From the NCBI RefSeq assembly GCF_000737325.1, contig NZ_CP011125.1, positions 6,634,001-6,698,000 of the forward strand: a stretch of DNA of 64,000 bases, read 5' to 3'. Positions 26,154 to 35,544 of the stretch are shown here, piece by piece. The position numbers and the translations under genes are program-made. Positions within the stretch are counted from its first letter, which is position 1; each line of letters begins with the position of its first letter. Under the pieces are notes generated by a model. That model worked only from the letters and a program-made list of their open reading frames with translations. It had not been told where the DNA came from and did no database searches. Source of the stretch: Sandaracinus amylolyticus. Lineage in GTDB: Bacteria; Myxococcota_A; Polyangia; Polyangiales; Sandaracinaceae.

Positions 26154-26209
26154 AAGGAAGTGGGCCCTCCCACGAGACCGGCCTTCGGTGCGCGAGCGCG
26201 CGCGCGACG

Positions 26210-27835
26210 TCAGCGCCGGTAGGGGTTCACGATCAGATCGCCATCGTCCTCGTCGTCGCTCGCCGCGGCGGCGCTCGCCTCCGCCTCCGCGCGACGACGG
26301 CGACGCGCCTCGCGCGCCGACTCGCTCTCGCGGCGCTCCGGCGACGCCGCGGTCTCGTCGGAGCGCGCGGGCTCGGTGGCCTCGGCGCGCTCGGGCGTCC
26401 CGACCGGCTCGGCCGACGGCGCCGCGGTCGCCGCGGCTTCGCTCGGCGCGGGCACCGCCTCGGGCGTGCTCGGCTCGGCGCTCGTCGAGCTCACCATCGC
26501 GGGCGGCGCCGCGATCGCCGGCGCGGTCGTCGCGCTCGGCGCGCTGGCCGCGATGCCGAGCGCGAACGCCGCGCCGACGCCGCCGATCACCAGCAGCGCG
26601 AGCACCGCGACGATCCACGCCTTCGATCGCGATCGCCGCGGCGCAGGCTGCTCGCCGGACACCTCGCTCGCGAGCGTCGACGGCTTGGCGCCGACGGTCA
26701 TCTCGCTCGTGTCCAGCACGATCGGGCGCACCGCGCTCGGCGTGAGCGACGCGGGGCGACTGCTGCTCGGCTGGCTCGGCTGCGATCCACCAGGGCCCGG
26801 CAGCGGGAGCAGCCCGCCGCGCATCTCGGCGCGGCCGAGCGTGTCGGTCGCCGCGCGGATTCGCGTGTTCTGGGCATCGATCTTCGGGCCGAGCAGCTCG
26901 CGCACGAGACGCCCCACCGCGCGCGGGCTCGCGACGCCGCCGCACGCCGGCGCCGCGTCCTCGATCGCCTGCACGAACTCCTCGGCGGTCTGGTAACGCG
27001 CCTCGGGATCGCGCTCGAGCGCGCACGCGCAGATCGCGTCGAACGCCGCGGCCTCGGGCACGTAGGTCGAGGGCGGGACGATCGGCTCGTTGAGCAGGCG
27101 ATTGAGCAGCTCGCCGTTGTTGTCGGCGCGGAAGAGCCTCCGCCCGGTCAAGGTCTCCCACAGCACGATGCCCATGCTGAAGAGGTCGCTGCGCTGATCG
27201 GCGCGCCCGCTCGAGGCCTGCTCGGGCGCCATGTACGAGAGCTTGCCCTTGAACTGGCCGTCGCGCGTCGAGCTGAGCCGCACCTCGGCCTTCGCGACGC
27301 CGAAGTCGGTGATGCGCGCGACTCCGTCGCTCCCGATCAGCACGTTGTGCGGCGACACGTCGCGATGGACGATCCCGAGCGCGAGCCCGTCGGGATCGGT
27401 GAGCGTGTGCGCGGCGCCGAGGCCCTCGAGCGCGTCGATCACCAGGCGCGCCGCGATCGACGGCGGGATCGGCGTGTGCGCGCGCGCGGCCTCGCGGAGC
27501 AGCGCGCCGAGGTGATCGCCCTCGATGTACTCCATCACGAGGAAGTAGCCGTCGCCCTCGGTGTCGGAGATGTCGAGCGTCGGCACGACGTTCGGATGAC
27601 GGATGCGCGCGGCGAGGCGCGCCTCGTCGAGGAACATCGAGATGAACTCTTCGTCGTGCGCGAGGTGCGGGTGCAGCACCTTGATCGCGACGAGCCGCTC
27701 GAAGCCCGCGACGCCCTGCGCACGCGCGACGTAGACCGTCGCCATGCCGCCCGACGCGAGCTGGACGAGCACTTCGTAGCGACCGAGACGCCGGCCACTC
27801 AGATCGCGCATCAGCGAGGCGGGCGCAGCCGTCAT
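26210..27835 (-). CDS. Membrane-anchored Ser/Thr protein kinase (Hanks type)
   Basis: A 541-residue kinase with all catalytic motifs: ATP loop QLASGGMATVYVA, Lys52 in RLVAIKVLHP, helix-C Glu in FLDEARLAARIRHPN, catalytic loop IVHRDVSPHN (Asp159), DFG at 177-179 and YMAPEQ. A linker with Ser/Pro stretches leads to one membrane segment (AWIVAVLALLVIGGVGAAFA, about 397-420). An Ala/Pro/Glu-rich outer region ends in a basic and then an acidic tail. It overlaps the TPR gene by one base (TGATG), so that protein is a likely partner or regulator. This is the only catalytically intact Ser/Thr kinase in the window. Confidence 0.95.
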   Translation of the reverse strand: MTAAPASLMRDLSGRRLGRYEVLVQLASGGMATVYVARAQGVAGFERLVAIKVLHPHLAHDEEFISMFLDEARLAARIRHPNVVPTLDISDTEGDGYFLVMEYIEGDHLGALLREAARAHTPIPPSIAARLVIDALEGLGAAHTLTDPDGLALGIVHRDVSPHNVLIGSDGVARITDFGVAKAEVRLSSTRDGQFKGKLSYMAPEQASSGRADQRSDLFSMGIVLWETLTGRRLFRADNNGELLNRLLNEPIVPPSTYVPEAAAFDAICACALERDPEARYQTAEEFVQAIEDAAPACGGVASPRAVGRLVRELLGPKIDAQNTRIRAATDTLGRAEMRGGLLPLPGPGGSQPSQPSSSRPASLTPSAVRPIVLDTSEMTVGAKPSTLASEVSGEQPAPRRSRSKAWIVAVLALLVIGGVGAAFALGIAASAPSATTAPAIAAPPAMVSSTSAEPSTPEAVPAPSEAAATAAPSAEPVGTPERAEATEPARSDETAASPERRESESAREARRRRRAEAEASAAAASDDEDDGDLIVNPYRR

Positions 27836-28920
27836 CAGAACGTCCCTCCCACCAAGCCGTAAGCACCGCCCTCGATCGGGACGAGCGCAGCCGAGACCGA
27901 GGCCTCGTCGCTCGAAGGCTCCCCATCCCAGTCGGTGAAGATCATCAGCACGACGGTGACCGCCGCGAGACCGGCCGTGACGCCGATCAGCACGTTCGTG
28001 CGCGTCTCGCGCGCCTGACCGTCGGACAGACCCTCGGGCGTCGGGCTCGTCTCGTACGCGTCGACGCCGTCGAGCGTGTCGATCCCCGACCACGTGAGCA
28101 CGCCGCCGGAGATCGCGGTGAGCGCGATGCCGGTGACGGCGAACGCGGGCGACAGGCCGCCGCCGCTCTCCACAGGACGCACCGGCTCGGTCGGCTCGGT
28201 CGCTTCCGTGGGCTCGGCCGGCGTCGGCTCGGGCGTCGCGACCGCGACGGGCTCGGGCGGCGCGGGAGGCGCCTCGAACCGAAGCTCGCGCGTCGCGCCC
28301 GCCTCGCCGGCCGCGACGTCCTGCTCGGCGGTGCCGGTCGAGAACGACGCGCGCACGACGTGATCGGTGCTCGGCGCGACGAAGAACGAAGGGTGCTCCA
28401 TCAGCGTCCCGTCGAGCTCGACGGTGCACGGCTGATCGCAGACCACGTCGACGCGCACGAGCTGCGACGCGAGCCGCAACGTCTGCTCGCTCTGGCGATC
28501 CGCGTCGCGATCCCCGGCGTGCATCGCGCGCAGGCGCAGCGCGAGCGTCGCGGCGCGCACCGTGTTGCCCGCGCGCTCGTGCGAGCGCACCGCCTGCACC
28601 AGCGCCGCGGACGCGGGCGCCATGCGGTACGCGGTCTCGAACCACTGCGCCGCGCGCGGATAGTCACGCGCGAGATACGCGCGCGTGCCGCGGTCGAACG
28701 CGTCGGCCGCAGCCTGGCGCTCCTCGGCGGTGGGCTCGCGCGTGGTGCTCGGCGCGGTGGGCGCCTGCGCGTGCGTGACGCACGGCGTCGAAGCGAGGAC
28801 GCTCAGCAGCAGACACGCGAATGTCGCGAGGAGGAAACGTGCACCGCGCGCCCGCTCGTGAAGCGGGCGTTGCCCCGAGCGTGATCCGCTCGAGTCACCG
28901 CGGCGCAGTCGTCGATGCAT
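27835..28920 (-). CDS. Secreted TPR/PEGA-like protein with C-terminal membrane segments, kinase-linked
   Basis: A 361-residue protein. A long basic leader comes before the signal-like helix (FLLATFACLLLSVLASTP, ending THAQA). TPR-like helices follow (AAADAFDRGTRAYLARDYPR, AAQWFETAYRMAPAS), then a beta domain (LVRVDVVCDQPCTVELDGTL, a PEGA-like stretch). A Pro/Glu/Thr-rich linker leads to two hydrophobic segments near the C-terminus. The ATG at 28920 is the only convenient start, but the basic leader is unusual. Its stop shares a base with the Ser/Thr kinase start, so they are translated together. It is built like the proteins at 16137 and 30872. Confidence 0.75.
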   Translation of the reverse strand: MHRRLRRGDSSGSRSGQRPLHERARGARFLLATFACLLLSVLASTPCVTHAQAPTAPSTTREPTAEERQAAADAFDRGTRAYLARDYPRAAQWFETAYRMAPASAALVQAVRSHERAGNTVRAATLALRLRAMHAGDRDADRQSEQTLRLASQLVRVDVVCDQPCTVELDGTLMEHPSFFVAPSTDHVVRASFSTGTAEQDVAAGEAGATRELRFEAPPAPPEPVAVATPEPTPAEPTEATEPTEPVRPVESGGGLSPAFAVTGIALTAISGGVLTWSGIDTLDGVDAYETSPTPEGLSDGQARETRTNVLIGVTAGLAAVTVVLMIFTDWDGEPSSDEASVSAALVPIEGGAYGLVGGTF

Positions 28921-29093
28921 CCCCGACCCGACACGATCAGGATGCCGACGCGTTGCGTCGTGGGTCAAGACCCTCCCCGACACGCGCGCATTCGTGTGCG
29001 CCGACGCGCCCGGGTGCGAGGTCGCGCGTGGCTGGCCACATGGGCGCCACCCCCCTCGCATCGCGCGCGAGGCGGGCGTATGAAGGAGCCGCC

Positions 29094-30848
29094 ATGACAG
29101 CGACGACCGACGATCTCCGCGCGCGAGCCCAGGCCTGGATCGCAGACGACCCCGACACCGCGATGCGCGACGAGCTGAGCGCGCTGATGACCGGCGGGGA
29201 CTGGAAGGAGATCGCCGATCGCTTCGCGGGGCGGCTCGAGTTCGGCACCGCGGGTCTGCGCGGTGTGATCGGCGCGGGCCCGAACCGGATGAACCGCGCG
29301 GTCGTGCGCGCGGCGAGCGCGGGGCTCTGCGCGTACCTCGAGCAGACGACGAGCAACGCGAAGGAGCGCGGGATCACGATCGGCTACGACGGCCGCCGCA
29401 TGAGCGTCGAGCTCGCGCGCGAGACCGTCGAGGTCGCGACCGCGCGCGGCTTCCGCGTGCATCTCTTCGAGAGCGTCGAGCCCACGCCGGTGCTCGCGTA
29501 CGCGGTGAAGCGGATGAACGCGGCCGCGGGCGTGATGGTCACCGCGAGCCACAACCCGCCCGAGTACAACGGGTACAAGGTCTACTGGGGCAACGGCGCG
29601 CAGATCATCCCGCCGCACGACGTCGGGATCGCGGCGGCGATCGACGCGGTCGGCGCGCTGATGAACGTGCCCCTGCTGCCGTTCGAGCAGGCGAAGGCGA
29701 GCGGCCTCGTCACGATCCTCGGCAAGGATCTCGAGGACGAGTACCACGCCGAGATCCAGAAGCTCCTCGTCGCGCCGAGCACCACGCGCGATCTCCGCAT
29801 CGCGTACACCGCGCTGCACGGCGTGGGTGATCGTCACGTCCGCCGCGCGCTCGCGACCGCGGGGTTCACGCAGGTGCACAGCGTCGCGTCGCAGGCCGAG
29901 CCCGACGGCGCGTTCCCCACCGTGCGCTTCCCGAACCCCGAGGAGCAGGGCGCGATGGACGCAGTGCTCGACCTCGCGCGCGAGATCGACGCGGAGGTCG
30001 TGCTCGCGAACGACCCCGACGCGGATCGCCTCGCCGTCGCGGTGCGCACCGCGCCCGGCTCGTACGTGCAGCTCACGGGCAACGAGGTCGGCTGCCTGCT
30101 CGGCCACTACCTGCTCGAGCACGGCCCGAAGGATCCGAAGCGCACGGTGATCAGCTCGATCGTGAGCTCGCCGATGCTCGGCGCGATCGCGCAGGCGCAC
30201 GGCGCGCACTGGGAGCACGTGCTCACGGGCTTCAAGTGGATCGCGAACCGCGCGATGGAGCTCGAGAACGACGGCTACCGCTTCGTGTTCGGCTACGAAG
30301 AAGCGCTCGGCTACACCGTCGGCCCGCTGGTGCGCGACAAGGACGGAGTGAGCGCGGCGCTGCTCGCGGCGGAGATGACCGCGTGGTGCAAGGCGCACGG
30401 CCGCTCGCTGATCGACGAGCTCGAGCTGATGTCGCGCCGCTACGGGCTCTTCTTCAGCCGACAGGTCTCGGTGACGATGAAGGGCGCCGACGGCGCGCAG
30501 AAGATCGCGCGCATTATGGACGGCGCGCGCGCGAACCCGCCGGAGACGCTGGGCACGCACGCGGTGCTCGCGATGCAGGATCTCGCGCGCGGCGAGCGCC
30601 GGGTGCGCGGCGGGACGGTCGAGAAGCTCGCGCTGCCGCCGAGCAACGTGATCGCGTTCGAGCTCGACGGCGGGCACCGCGTGATGCTGCGCCCCAGCGG
30701 GACCGAGCCGAAGATCAAGTACTACTTCGATCTGCGCGAGGTCATGGGCGAGAAGGAGCCGGTGCACTCGGCGCGCGCGCGCGGCGAGCGCATGCTCGAG
30801 TCGCTGGTCGAAGCGTTCCTCGCGTACGTCGGGCCCCTCGGGGCCTGA
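29094..30848 (+). CDS. Phosphohexomutase (phosphoglucomutase/phosphomannomutase family)
   Basis: A 584-residue alpha-D-phosphohexomutase. It has the phosphoserine loop VTASHNPPEYNGYKVYW, metal-binding loop LANDPDADRLAVAV, sugar-binding loop FGYEEALGYTVG and phosphate-binding loop RPSGTEPKIKYYFD. Length and the N-terminal FGTAGLRGVIGAGPNRMN fit the PGM2/phosphopentomutase-like subgroup that interconverts glucose-1-P and glucose-6-P or pentose phosphates. The ATG at 29094 has AAGGAG five bases upstream, which settles the start. It is followed 23 bases later by a secreted TPR protein. Confidence 0.95.
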   Translation: MTATTDDLRARAQAWIADDPDTAMRDELSALMTGGDWKEIADRFAGRLEFGTAGLRGVIGAGPNRMNRAVVRAASAGLCAYLEQTTSNAKERGITIGYDGRRMSVELARETVEVATARGFRVHLFESVEPTPVLAYAVKRMNAAAGVMVTASHNPPEYNGYKVYWGNGAQIIPPHDVGIAAAIDAVGALMNVPLLPFEQAKASGLVTILGKDLEDEYHAEIQKLLVAPSTTRDLRIAYTALHGVGDRHVRRALATAGFTQVHSVASQAEPDGAFPTVRFPNPEEQGAMDAVLDLAREIDAEVVLANDPDADRLAVAVRTAPGSYVQLTGNEVGCLLGHYLLEHGPKDPKRTVISSIVSSPMLGAIAQAHGAHWEHVLTGFKWIANRAMELENDGYRFVFGYEEALGYTVGPLVRDKDGVSAALLAAEMTAWCKAHGRSLIDELELMSRRYGLFFSRQVSVTMKGADGAQKIARIMDGARANPPETLGTHAVLAMQDLARGERRVRGGTVEKLALPPSNVIAFELDGGHRVMLRPSGTEPKIKYYFDLREVMGEKEPVHSARARGERMLESLVEAFLAYVGPLGA

Positions 30849-30871
30849 CGCGCGCGCTATGCTCGCGAGCG

Positions 30872-31786
30872 ATGCGCACACTCGTCGCTTCGCTCGCGAT
30901 CTCGATCTCGCTGTGGCTGACCGGCGTCGCGGCGGCGCAGGACGCGAGCCCCGACGTCGCGCTCGGGCAGGCGCGCGAGCTCGTGCTGTACGCGCGCTAC
31001 CCCGAGGCGATCACCGCGGGTCAGGCGCTCCTCGCGCGCACCGATCTGAGCGCGACGCAGCGCAACGCGACGCTCGAGCTGATCGCGACCGCGCAGATCG
31101 CGAACCGTCAGCCGGCCGATGCGCGGCAGACGCTCGCGACGCTCTACGCGCGTGATCCCGGGCATCGCCTGAGCGATCCCGATGCGAGCCCGCCGGTCAT
31201 CTCGGCGTTCGCGCGGGCGCGCGAGGCGCGTCCCCAGCCGATCGCGCTCGGCTTGCAGCACGAGTCGCCGGGCACGCTCGCGCGCCGTGAGCCCCCGGTG
31301 ATCGAGCTGCGCGTCGGCGACGGAGCGGACGCAGTGTCCGAGGTGCGCCTCGCGTACCGCACCGCGGGCGAGCCGGGCTACTCGCAGGTCGTGATGAACC
31401 CGCGCAGCGGCACGTGGACCGCGCGCATCCCGGTGGTCGGCACGAGCGATCGCGCGCTCGACGTCGCGTACTACCTGACGGTGCTCGCGCCCTCGGGCGC
31501 CGAGCTGGGGCGCGTCGGCTCGGACGCGGAGCCGCTACAGCTGCGCATCCCCGCCGAGGTCCCCGATCCGCGCGGCGTGGCGATCGCAGCGAACGGCGAA
31601 GGCGGCGTGCCGCTCGACGGCACCGAGCGCGACGGCGGCGGCGGCAGCGTCGCCGAAGAGCCGTGGTTCTGGGTGATCATCGGCGTGCTCGTCGCGGGCG
31701 GCGTGGCGGCCGGCGTGATCGTCGCGACGCAGCCGGCCGGCGGGCCCGATCAGGGCACGCTCGGCACGGTCACGCTGATGCGCTGA
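30872..31786 (+). CDS. Secreted TPR-containing protein with C-terminal membrane anchor
   Basis: A 304-residue protein. The signal peptide (LVASLAISISLWLTGVAAAQ) is followed by helical TPR-like repeats (QARELVLYARYPEAITAGQA, LATLYARDPGHRLSDPD). A beta-sandwich region (IELRVGDGADAVSEVRLAYR to LDVAYYLTVLAPSGAELGR) leads to one membrane helix (WFWVIIGVLVAGGVAAGVIV) and a short tail ending TVTLMR. The overall layout and the WFW-start membrane helix match the protein at 16137. It is probably co-transcribed with the phosphohexomutase. Function unknown; an envelope scaffold is my guess. Confidence 0.78.
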   Translation: MRTLVASLAISISLWLTGVAAAQDASPDVALGQARELVLYARYPEAITAGQALLARTDLSATQRNATLELIATAQIANRQPADARQTLATLYARDPGHRLSDPDASPPVISAFARAREARPQPIALGLQHESPGTLARREPPVIELRVGDGADAVSEVRLAYRTAGEPGYSQVVMNPRSGTWTARIPVVGTSDRALDVAYYLTVLAPSGAELGRVGSDAEPLQLRIPAEVPDPRGVAIAANGEGGVPLDGTERDGGGGSVAEEPWFWVIIGVLVAGGVAAGVIVATQPAGGPDQGTLGTVTLMR

Positions 31787-31815
31787 GCTCGCTCGGCCGG
31801 CGCGTCGGCAACGGC

Positions 31816-32418
31816 TCAGCGCGTCTCGAGCAGGGCACGCGCGAACGCGAACCAGCGCTGCGAGTCCGCGCGATCCTGCGCCGCGCGCTCGACCATGATG
31901 CGGTGATGCACGCGGAGCGGCTCGGGGCCGTCCTCGTCGGGCACCTGCAGCAAGAGCCGCTGCGCGCGGACCTTGTACTGATCGGCGAGCGCGCGACCCA
32001 CCACGATCACGCCCGCGGTGTCGATCGGTGCCTCGCGATCGTCGGGCAGTCGGACGTGCTTCGACACCCGCGAGAGATCGGTGCCCGAGAGGAACGCGAT
32101 GCGTTGCAGCTCCGCGAGCGTGCGCCGCGGGAGCACCTCACCGCGATCGAGATCCACGCCCCAGCGACGCGCGTCGATCACGACCTCGCGACGCAGCTGA
32201 TCGTCGCCGAGGTCGAGCACGATCTCGCGCACCGGCTCCTCGACGCGCATGCGATCGCGGCCGCTCAGCGCGCCCACGCTCTGGCTCACCGCGCCGACCG
32301 CGCGACGCCATCGGAAGCGCTCCGGCTTGCGCCCGCGCACGACGGTGAGCGCGCCCTTGAGCTCGCCGCGACGACGCCAGTACTCGACCGCGTCCGTGAC
32401 CCGCGAACCGTCGTACAT
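31816..32418 (-). CDS. Hypothetical protein at the end of the FHA/PP2C operon
   Basis: A 200-residue Arg/Asp-rich soluble protein that I do not recognise. It has no signal peptide or membrane segment. A central part, VREIVLDLGDDQLRREVVID, followed by VDLDRGEVLPRRTLAELQRI, looks beta-alpha, and a later stretch VIVVGRALADQYKVRAQRLL could be a helix-strand pair. The ATG at 32418 has GGAGGG six bases upstream. It lies 56 bases downstream of the FHA membrane protein gene on the same strand, so it may belong to the phospho-signalling operon. Confidence 0.75.
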   Translation of the reverse strand: MYDGSRVTDAVEYWRRRGELKGALTVVRGRKPERFRWRRAVGAVSQSVGALSGRDRMRVEEPVREIVLDLGDDQLRREVVIDARRWGVDLDRGEVLPRRTLAELQRIAFLSGTDLSRVSKHVRLPDDREAPIDTAGVIVVGRALADQYKVRAQRLLLQVPDEDGPEPLRVHHRIMVERAAQDRADSQRWFAFARALLETR

Positions 32419-32474
32419 CGTGACCCTCCACCGGCCTTTTCGAACGAGGCCGCGCGCAGGGTCAAGAAAGCGGC

Positions 32475-33314
32475 CTACACCGACGCGCCGTACGCGCGCA
32501 GCCAGAGCACCGCGATGATCCCGGACACGCCGCACAGCGTGACCAGGAACAGCGCGAGCACGACGGCGAGCACGAACACCATCGGCCGCGACTTCTTGCC
32601 CGCCGCGTCGTCCGCGATCTTCCGGATGTACGCGGTGTCGTGCGCAGCGCTCGGCGGAATCGGCGCAGGCGTGTGGCCGCCGCCCTGCGACGCCGCGACG
32701 GCCGACTGGATCATCAGGTCGACGGTCTTCTGCCCGTAGAGCTTCGGCGATGCCCCCGGTGGGATCGGCGCGGGCGAGAGGACCATCGGCGGAGGCGGTG
32801 CGCTCGGAGGCACGCCGACTCCCGGCGCGCTCGGAGAGACACCGACGCCCGGCGGCCCGAACGGAGGCGAAGACACCGGCCACTGCGGCGTCGGCACCGC
32901 GGCTCCGCCGATCGGCGGCGCGAACGCGGTCGGTCCCTGCGGCGAGACCGGCACGTCGAGCGCGATCGGCGTCGCCGGTGCGGTCGGCGCGCCGCGCCCC
33001 GACGTCCCCTGCGCCGTGATCTCCACGCGCACGCGCGGCCCGCCGGTGCCGAACTCGATCTCCTCGCCGCCCTCGAGCACGTGGCGCTGCACCGGACGCC
33101 CGTTGACGAGCGTGCCGTTGCGGCTGCCGACGTCGACGAGCACGTAGCGCCCGTTCTCCTTGCGGATCTCGGCGTGGTTGCCCGACGCGTCGAGATCGGC
33201 GTGCGGATCGAACGCGTAGTCGTTCGTCGGCAGTCGCCCGAAGCGCACGACGTCCTGATCGACCTCGCGCACGCGGCCCGCGTGCGCGCCGAACGTCTGC
33301 TGCAAGCGGAGCAT
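32475..33314 (-). CDS. FHA-domain membrane protein
   Basis: A 279-residue protein. The N-terminal FHA domain has the phosphothreonine-binding features: VVRFGRLPTNDY, SGNHAEIRKENGRYVLVDVG and SRNGTLVNGRPV. A long Pro/Ala/Gly-rich linker (about 110-225) leads to a C-terminal membrane helix (PMVFVLAVVLALFLVTLCGV, about 245-270). FHA domains bind phosphothreonine peptides, so it probably docks targets of a Ser/Thr kinase at the membrane. It follows the PP2C gene by 19 bases on the same strand. Confidence 0.93.
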   Translation of the reverse strand: MLRLQQTFGAHAGRVREVDQDVVRFGRLPTNDYAFDPHADLDASGNHAEIRKENGRYVLVDVGSRNGTLVNGRPVQRHVLEGGEEIEFGTGGPRVRVEITAQGTSGRGAPTAPATPIALDVPVSPQGPTAFAPPIGGAAVPTPQWPVSSPPFGPPGVGVSPSAPGVGVPPSAPPPPMVLSPAPIPPGASPKLYGQKTVDLMIQSAVAASQGGGHTPAPIPPSAAHDTAYIRKIADDAAGKKSRPMVFVLAVVLALFLVTLCGVSGIIAVLWLRAYGASV

Positions 33315-33333
33315 CGGGCGCCCCCTCCCGCGC

Positions 33334-35544
33334 TCAGAGGACCGAGCCGGGCTCCGCAGGCGCCTGCGCCGGAATCGGTCGCGCCTGCGAGCTCTCGGCC
33401 CGCGCGCGCGTCGCGGGCTGCTGCGCGTGCACCGGCGCGGCCGCCGGCGGCGTGCTCGGCGACGCCGTCGCGGCGAGCTCCTCGCCGCCCAGCCCCTCGG
33501 GCATCGCGCCCGCGGGCATCGTGAGATCCACGTGCGCTTCCGCGCCCGGCTCGATGGTCACGCGCGCCTCGGCGATCCGCACCTCGCCCTGCCGCACCTC
33601 GAGCCGATGCTCGCCCGCGGGCAGCGTCAGCGTCGCCGTGGGCGCGCCCGAGCGCGCGATGCCGTCGACGTAGAGCACGCCCGCTTCGACATCGGTCACG
33701 ATCGCGACGCGCCCGTACTCGACGCGCGGCGACGCGCTCGGCGCGCGGCTCGACACGGTGCTCTCGATCGTCACCCGCGTCGTCGGCGCGACGTCCGCCG
33801 CGCTCGTGTGCTCGCCGGTGTCCATCAGCACGATGAGCGCCGCAACGCACACGAGGATCAGCAGCAGGACGAGCCCCGCGACCCACCAGCGCCCGCCCGC
33901 ACCGCCCTCCACGCCCGACGCGTCGTCACGCGACGGCTCGAGCTTCACGTCGGCGCCCGGCTTCGGACCACCCGACTTGATCGTCGTCGGACGCGGCGGG
34001 AGCGGCTCGGCATCCGCCGGATCTGCAGGCGGCAGCGGATACTGCTGGTACGCGACGCGCACCTCGTTCGACGCAGGGCGCAGCGTCGCGCCGTCGAACT
34101 CCGCGACGATCACCGTGATGTTGTCGTGCCCACCGCCGGCGTTCGCCATCGCGATGAGCTGCTGCGCGGCCTCGCTCAGATCGCGCGAGCTCTTCAGCAC
34201 CTCGCGCATCATGTCGCCGTGGACGAGCCCCGAGAGGCCGTCCGAGCACATCAGCAGGCGATCCCCGCGGCGCAGCTCGAGGAACGTGAGGTCGACCGTG
34301 ACCTCCTCGGTCGTCCCGAGCGCCTGCAGGATGATGTTCGAGTGCTCGAAGGCCTCGGCCTCTTCTTCCGTGAGCTGCCCGGCCTCGATCAGCTGATTGA
34401 CCAGCGACTGGTCCTTCGTGATCAGCGCGAACTGATCACCGCGCAGCACGTACGCGCGGCTGTCGCCGACCTGACCGACGAAGAGCGTCGAGTCGATCAT
34501 CCCCGCGACCGTCGCGGTCGTGCCCATGCCGCGACGCGTGCGATCCATCTTCGCCGCGGAGAAGATGCGCGCGCCCGCCTCTTCCACCGCGCGCACCAGC
34601 CGCCGCGCGAACTGATCACGATCCTTCGGCGGATTGCCCGCCTGCATGACCTCGTGGATCGTGTCGACGGCCATCTGCGACGCGACCTCGCCCGCCGCCG
34701 CGCCGCCCATGCCGTCGCACACCGCGAGCACGAGCCCGCGATCGCCGAGCGTCGTCTTCAGGATCGCCGGCGTCTCGCCGAGACCGCGACGCTCCTGCGA
34801 GAGATCGACGACGAGGAAGTTGTCCTCGTTGTGCTCGCGGACCAGGCCGACGTCGGTGCGGCCGTAGTACTGGATGACGATCCCCTCGGGCGCGTCCTTC
34901 GCGCTCTCGGGCGTCAGGTGCTGGATCATCGCGCCGCCGAGGCGAACCGTGGGCTCGCCCTCGCTCGAGCTGATCAGCGTGCCTTCGGTCGACTGCACCG
35001 TCGCGACGCGCTCCGTCGCGTCATTTGGAGCGCTCGCGTCGTTCGGAGCGGTCGCGTCGTTCGGAGCGGTCGCGTCGTTCGGAGCCGACGCGTCGGTCGG
35101 CGCCGGCGCGTCGCCCCGAGCGACGTCACCGCGAGACGCATCGCTCGACGAGACATCGTGGGGAACGGGTGCCTGGATCGGCGATGGCTCGGTCGCGTCG
35201 TCCTCGCGCGAACGCGAGCTCGCCTCGACCACCTCGCCCGAGGGTCGGGGCGCGTCGGTCGTGTCGACGATCGTCTTCTCCGTCGCGTCGCCGCCCGCGA
35301 TCACCGTCTGGCTGACCGGCGCGACGTCGCTCGCGGAGTGGTTCGTGCCGTGAGTGCCGCTCTCGGTCGGCGCTCCGGGCGACGTGGAAGACGGCGAGGG
35401 CGGCGGCGTGCTCACGTTCGCGAGCGCCGCGACCACCGCGTCGGTGAGCGACGAGCCGCTGCCGCGCGCTTCGGGCGCGGCTCCGCCCTCGGCGCCCTGC
35501 GCGCCCTCGCCGGCGCCCGCGGCAGCATTCCGGCGGTCGCTCAT
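33334..35544 (-). CDS. PP2C-type Ser/Thr phosphatase with membrane helix and PEGA-like tail
   Basis: A 736-residue protein. Residues 1-215 are a low-complexity Ala/Ser/Thr/Asp region that includes four near-identical six-residue units (APNDAT type). The PP2C domain (about 225-465) has the metal-binding residues in VREHNEDNFLVVD, LAVCDGMGGAAAGE, FVGQVGDSRAYVLR, LLMCSDGLSGLV and GGHDNITVIVAEF. A membrane helix (WWVAGLVLLLILVCVAALIV, about 548-572) is followed by a periplasmic PEGA-like domain (GVLYVDGIARSGAPTATLTL, LPAGEHRLEVRQGEVRI). PP2C removes phosphate from Ser/Thr and is the usual partner of Hanks kinases. It overlaps the double-FHA gene by four bases. Confidence 0.94.
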   Translation of the reverse strand: MSDRRNAAAGAGEGAQGAEGGAAPEARGSGSSLTDAVVAALANVSTPPPSPSSTSPGAPTESGTHGTNHSASDVAPVSQTVIAGGDATEKTIVDTTDAPRPSGEVVEASSRSREDDATEPSPIQAPVPHDVSSSDASRGDVARGDAPAPTDASAPNDATAPNDATAPNDASAPNDATERVATVQSTEGTLISSSEGEPTVRLGGAMIQHLTPESAKDAPEGIVIQYYGRTDVGLVREHNEDNFLVVDLSQERRGLGETPAILKTTLGDRGLVLAVCDGMGGAAAGEVASQMAVDTIHEVMQAGNPPKDRDQFARRLVRAVEEAGARIFSAAKMDRTRRGMGTTATVAGMIDSTLFVGQVGDSRAYVLRGDQFALITKDQSLVNQLIEAGQLTEEEAEAFEHSNIILQALGTTEEVTVDLTFLELRRGDRLLMCSDGLSGLVHGDMMREVLKSSRDLSEAAQQLIAMANAGGGHDNITVIVAEFDGATLRPASNEVRVAYQQYPLPPADPADAEPLPPRPTTIKSGGPKPGADVKLEPSRDDASGVEGGAGGRWWVAGLVLLLILVCVAALIVLMDTGEHTSAADVAPTTRVTIESTVSSRAPSASPRVEYGRVAIVTDVEAGVLYVDGIARSGAPTATLTLPAGEHRLEVRQGEVRIAEARVTIEPGAEAHVDLTMPAGAMPEGLGGEELAATASPSTPPAAAPVHAQQPATRARAESSQARPIPAQAPAEPGSVL
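35018..35089. repeat. 18-bp tandem repeats inside the PP2C gene
   Basis: Four consecutive 18-base units of the GCGTCGTTCGGAGCGGTC type span 35018-35089; the first is more diverged. In the minus-strand gene they encode six-residue APNDAT-like units within the disordered N-terminal region. The repeat can change copy number without shifting frame. Confidence 0.85.
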
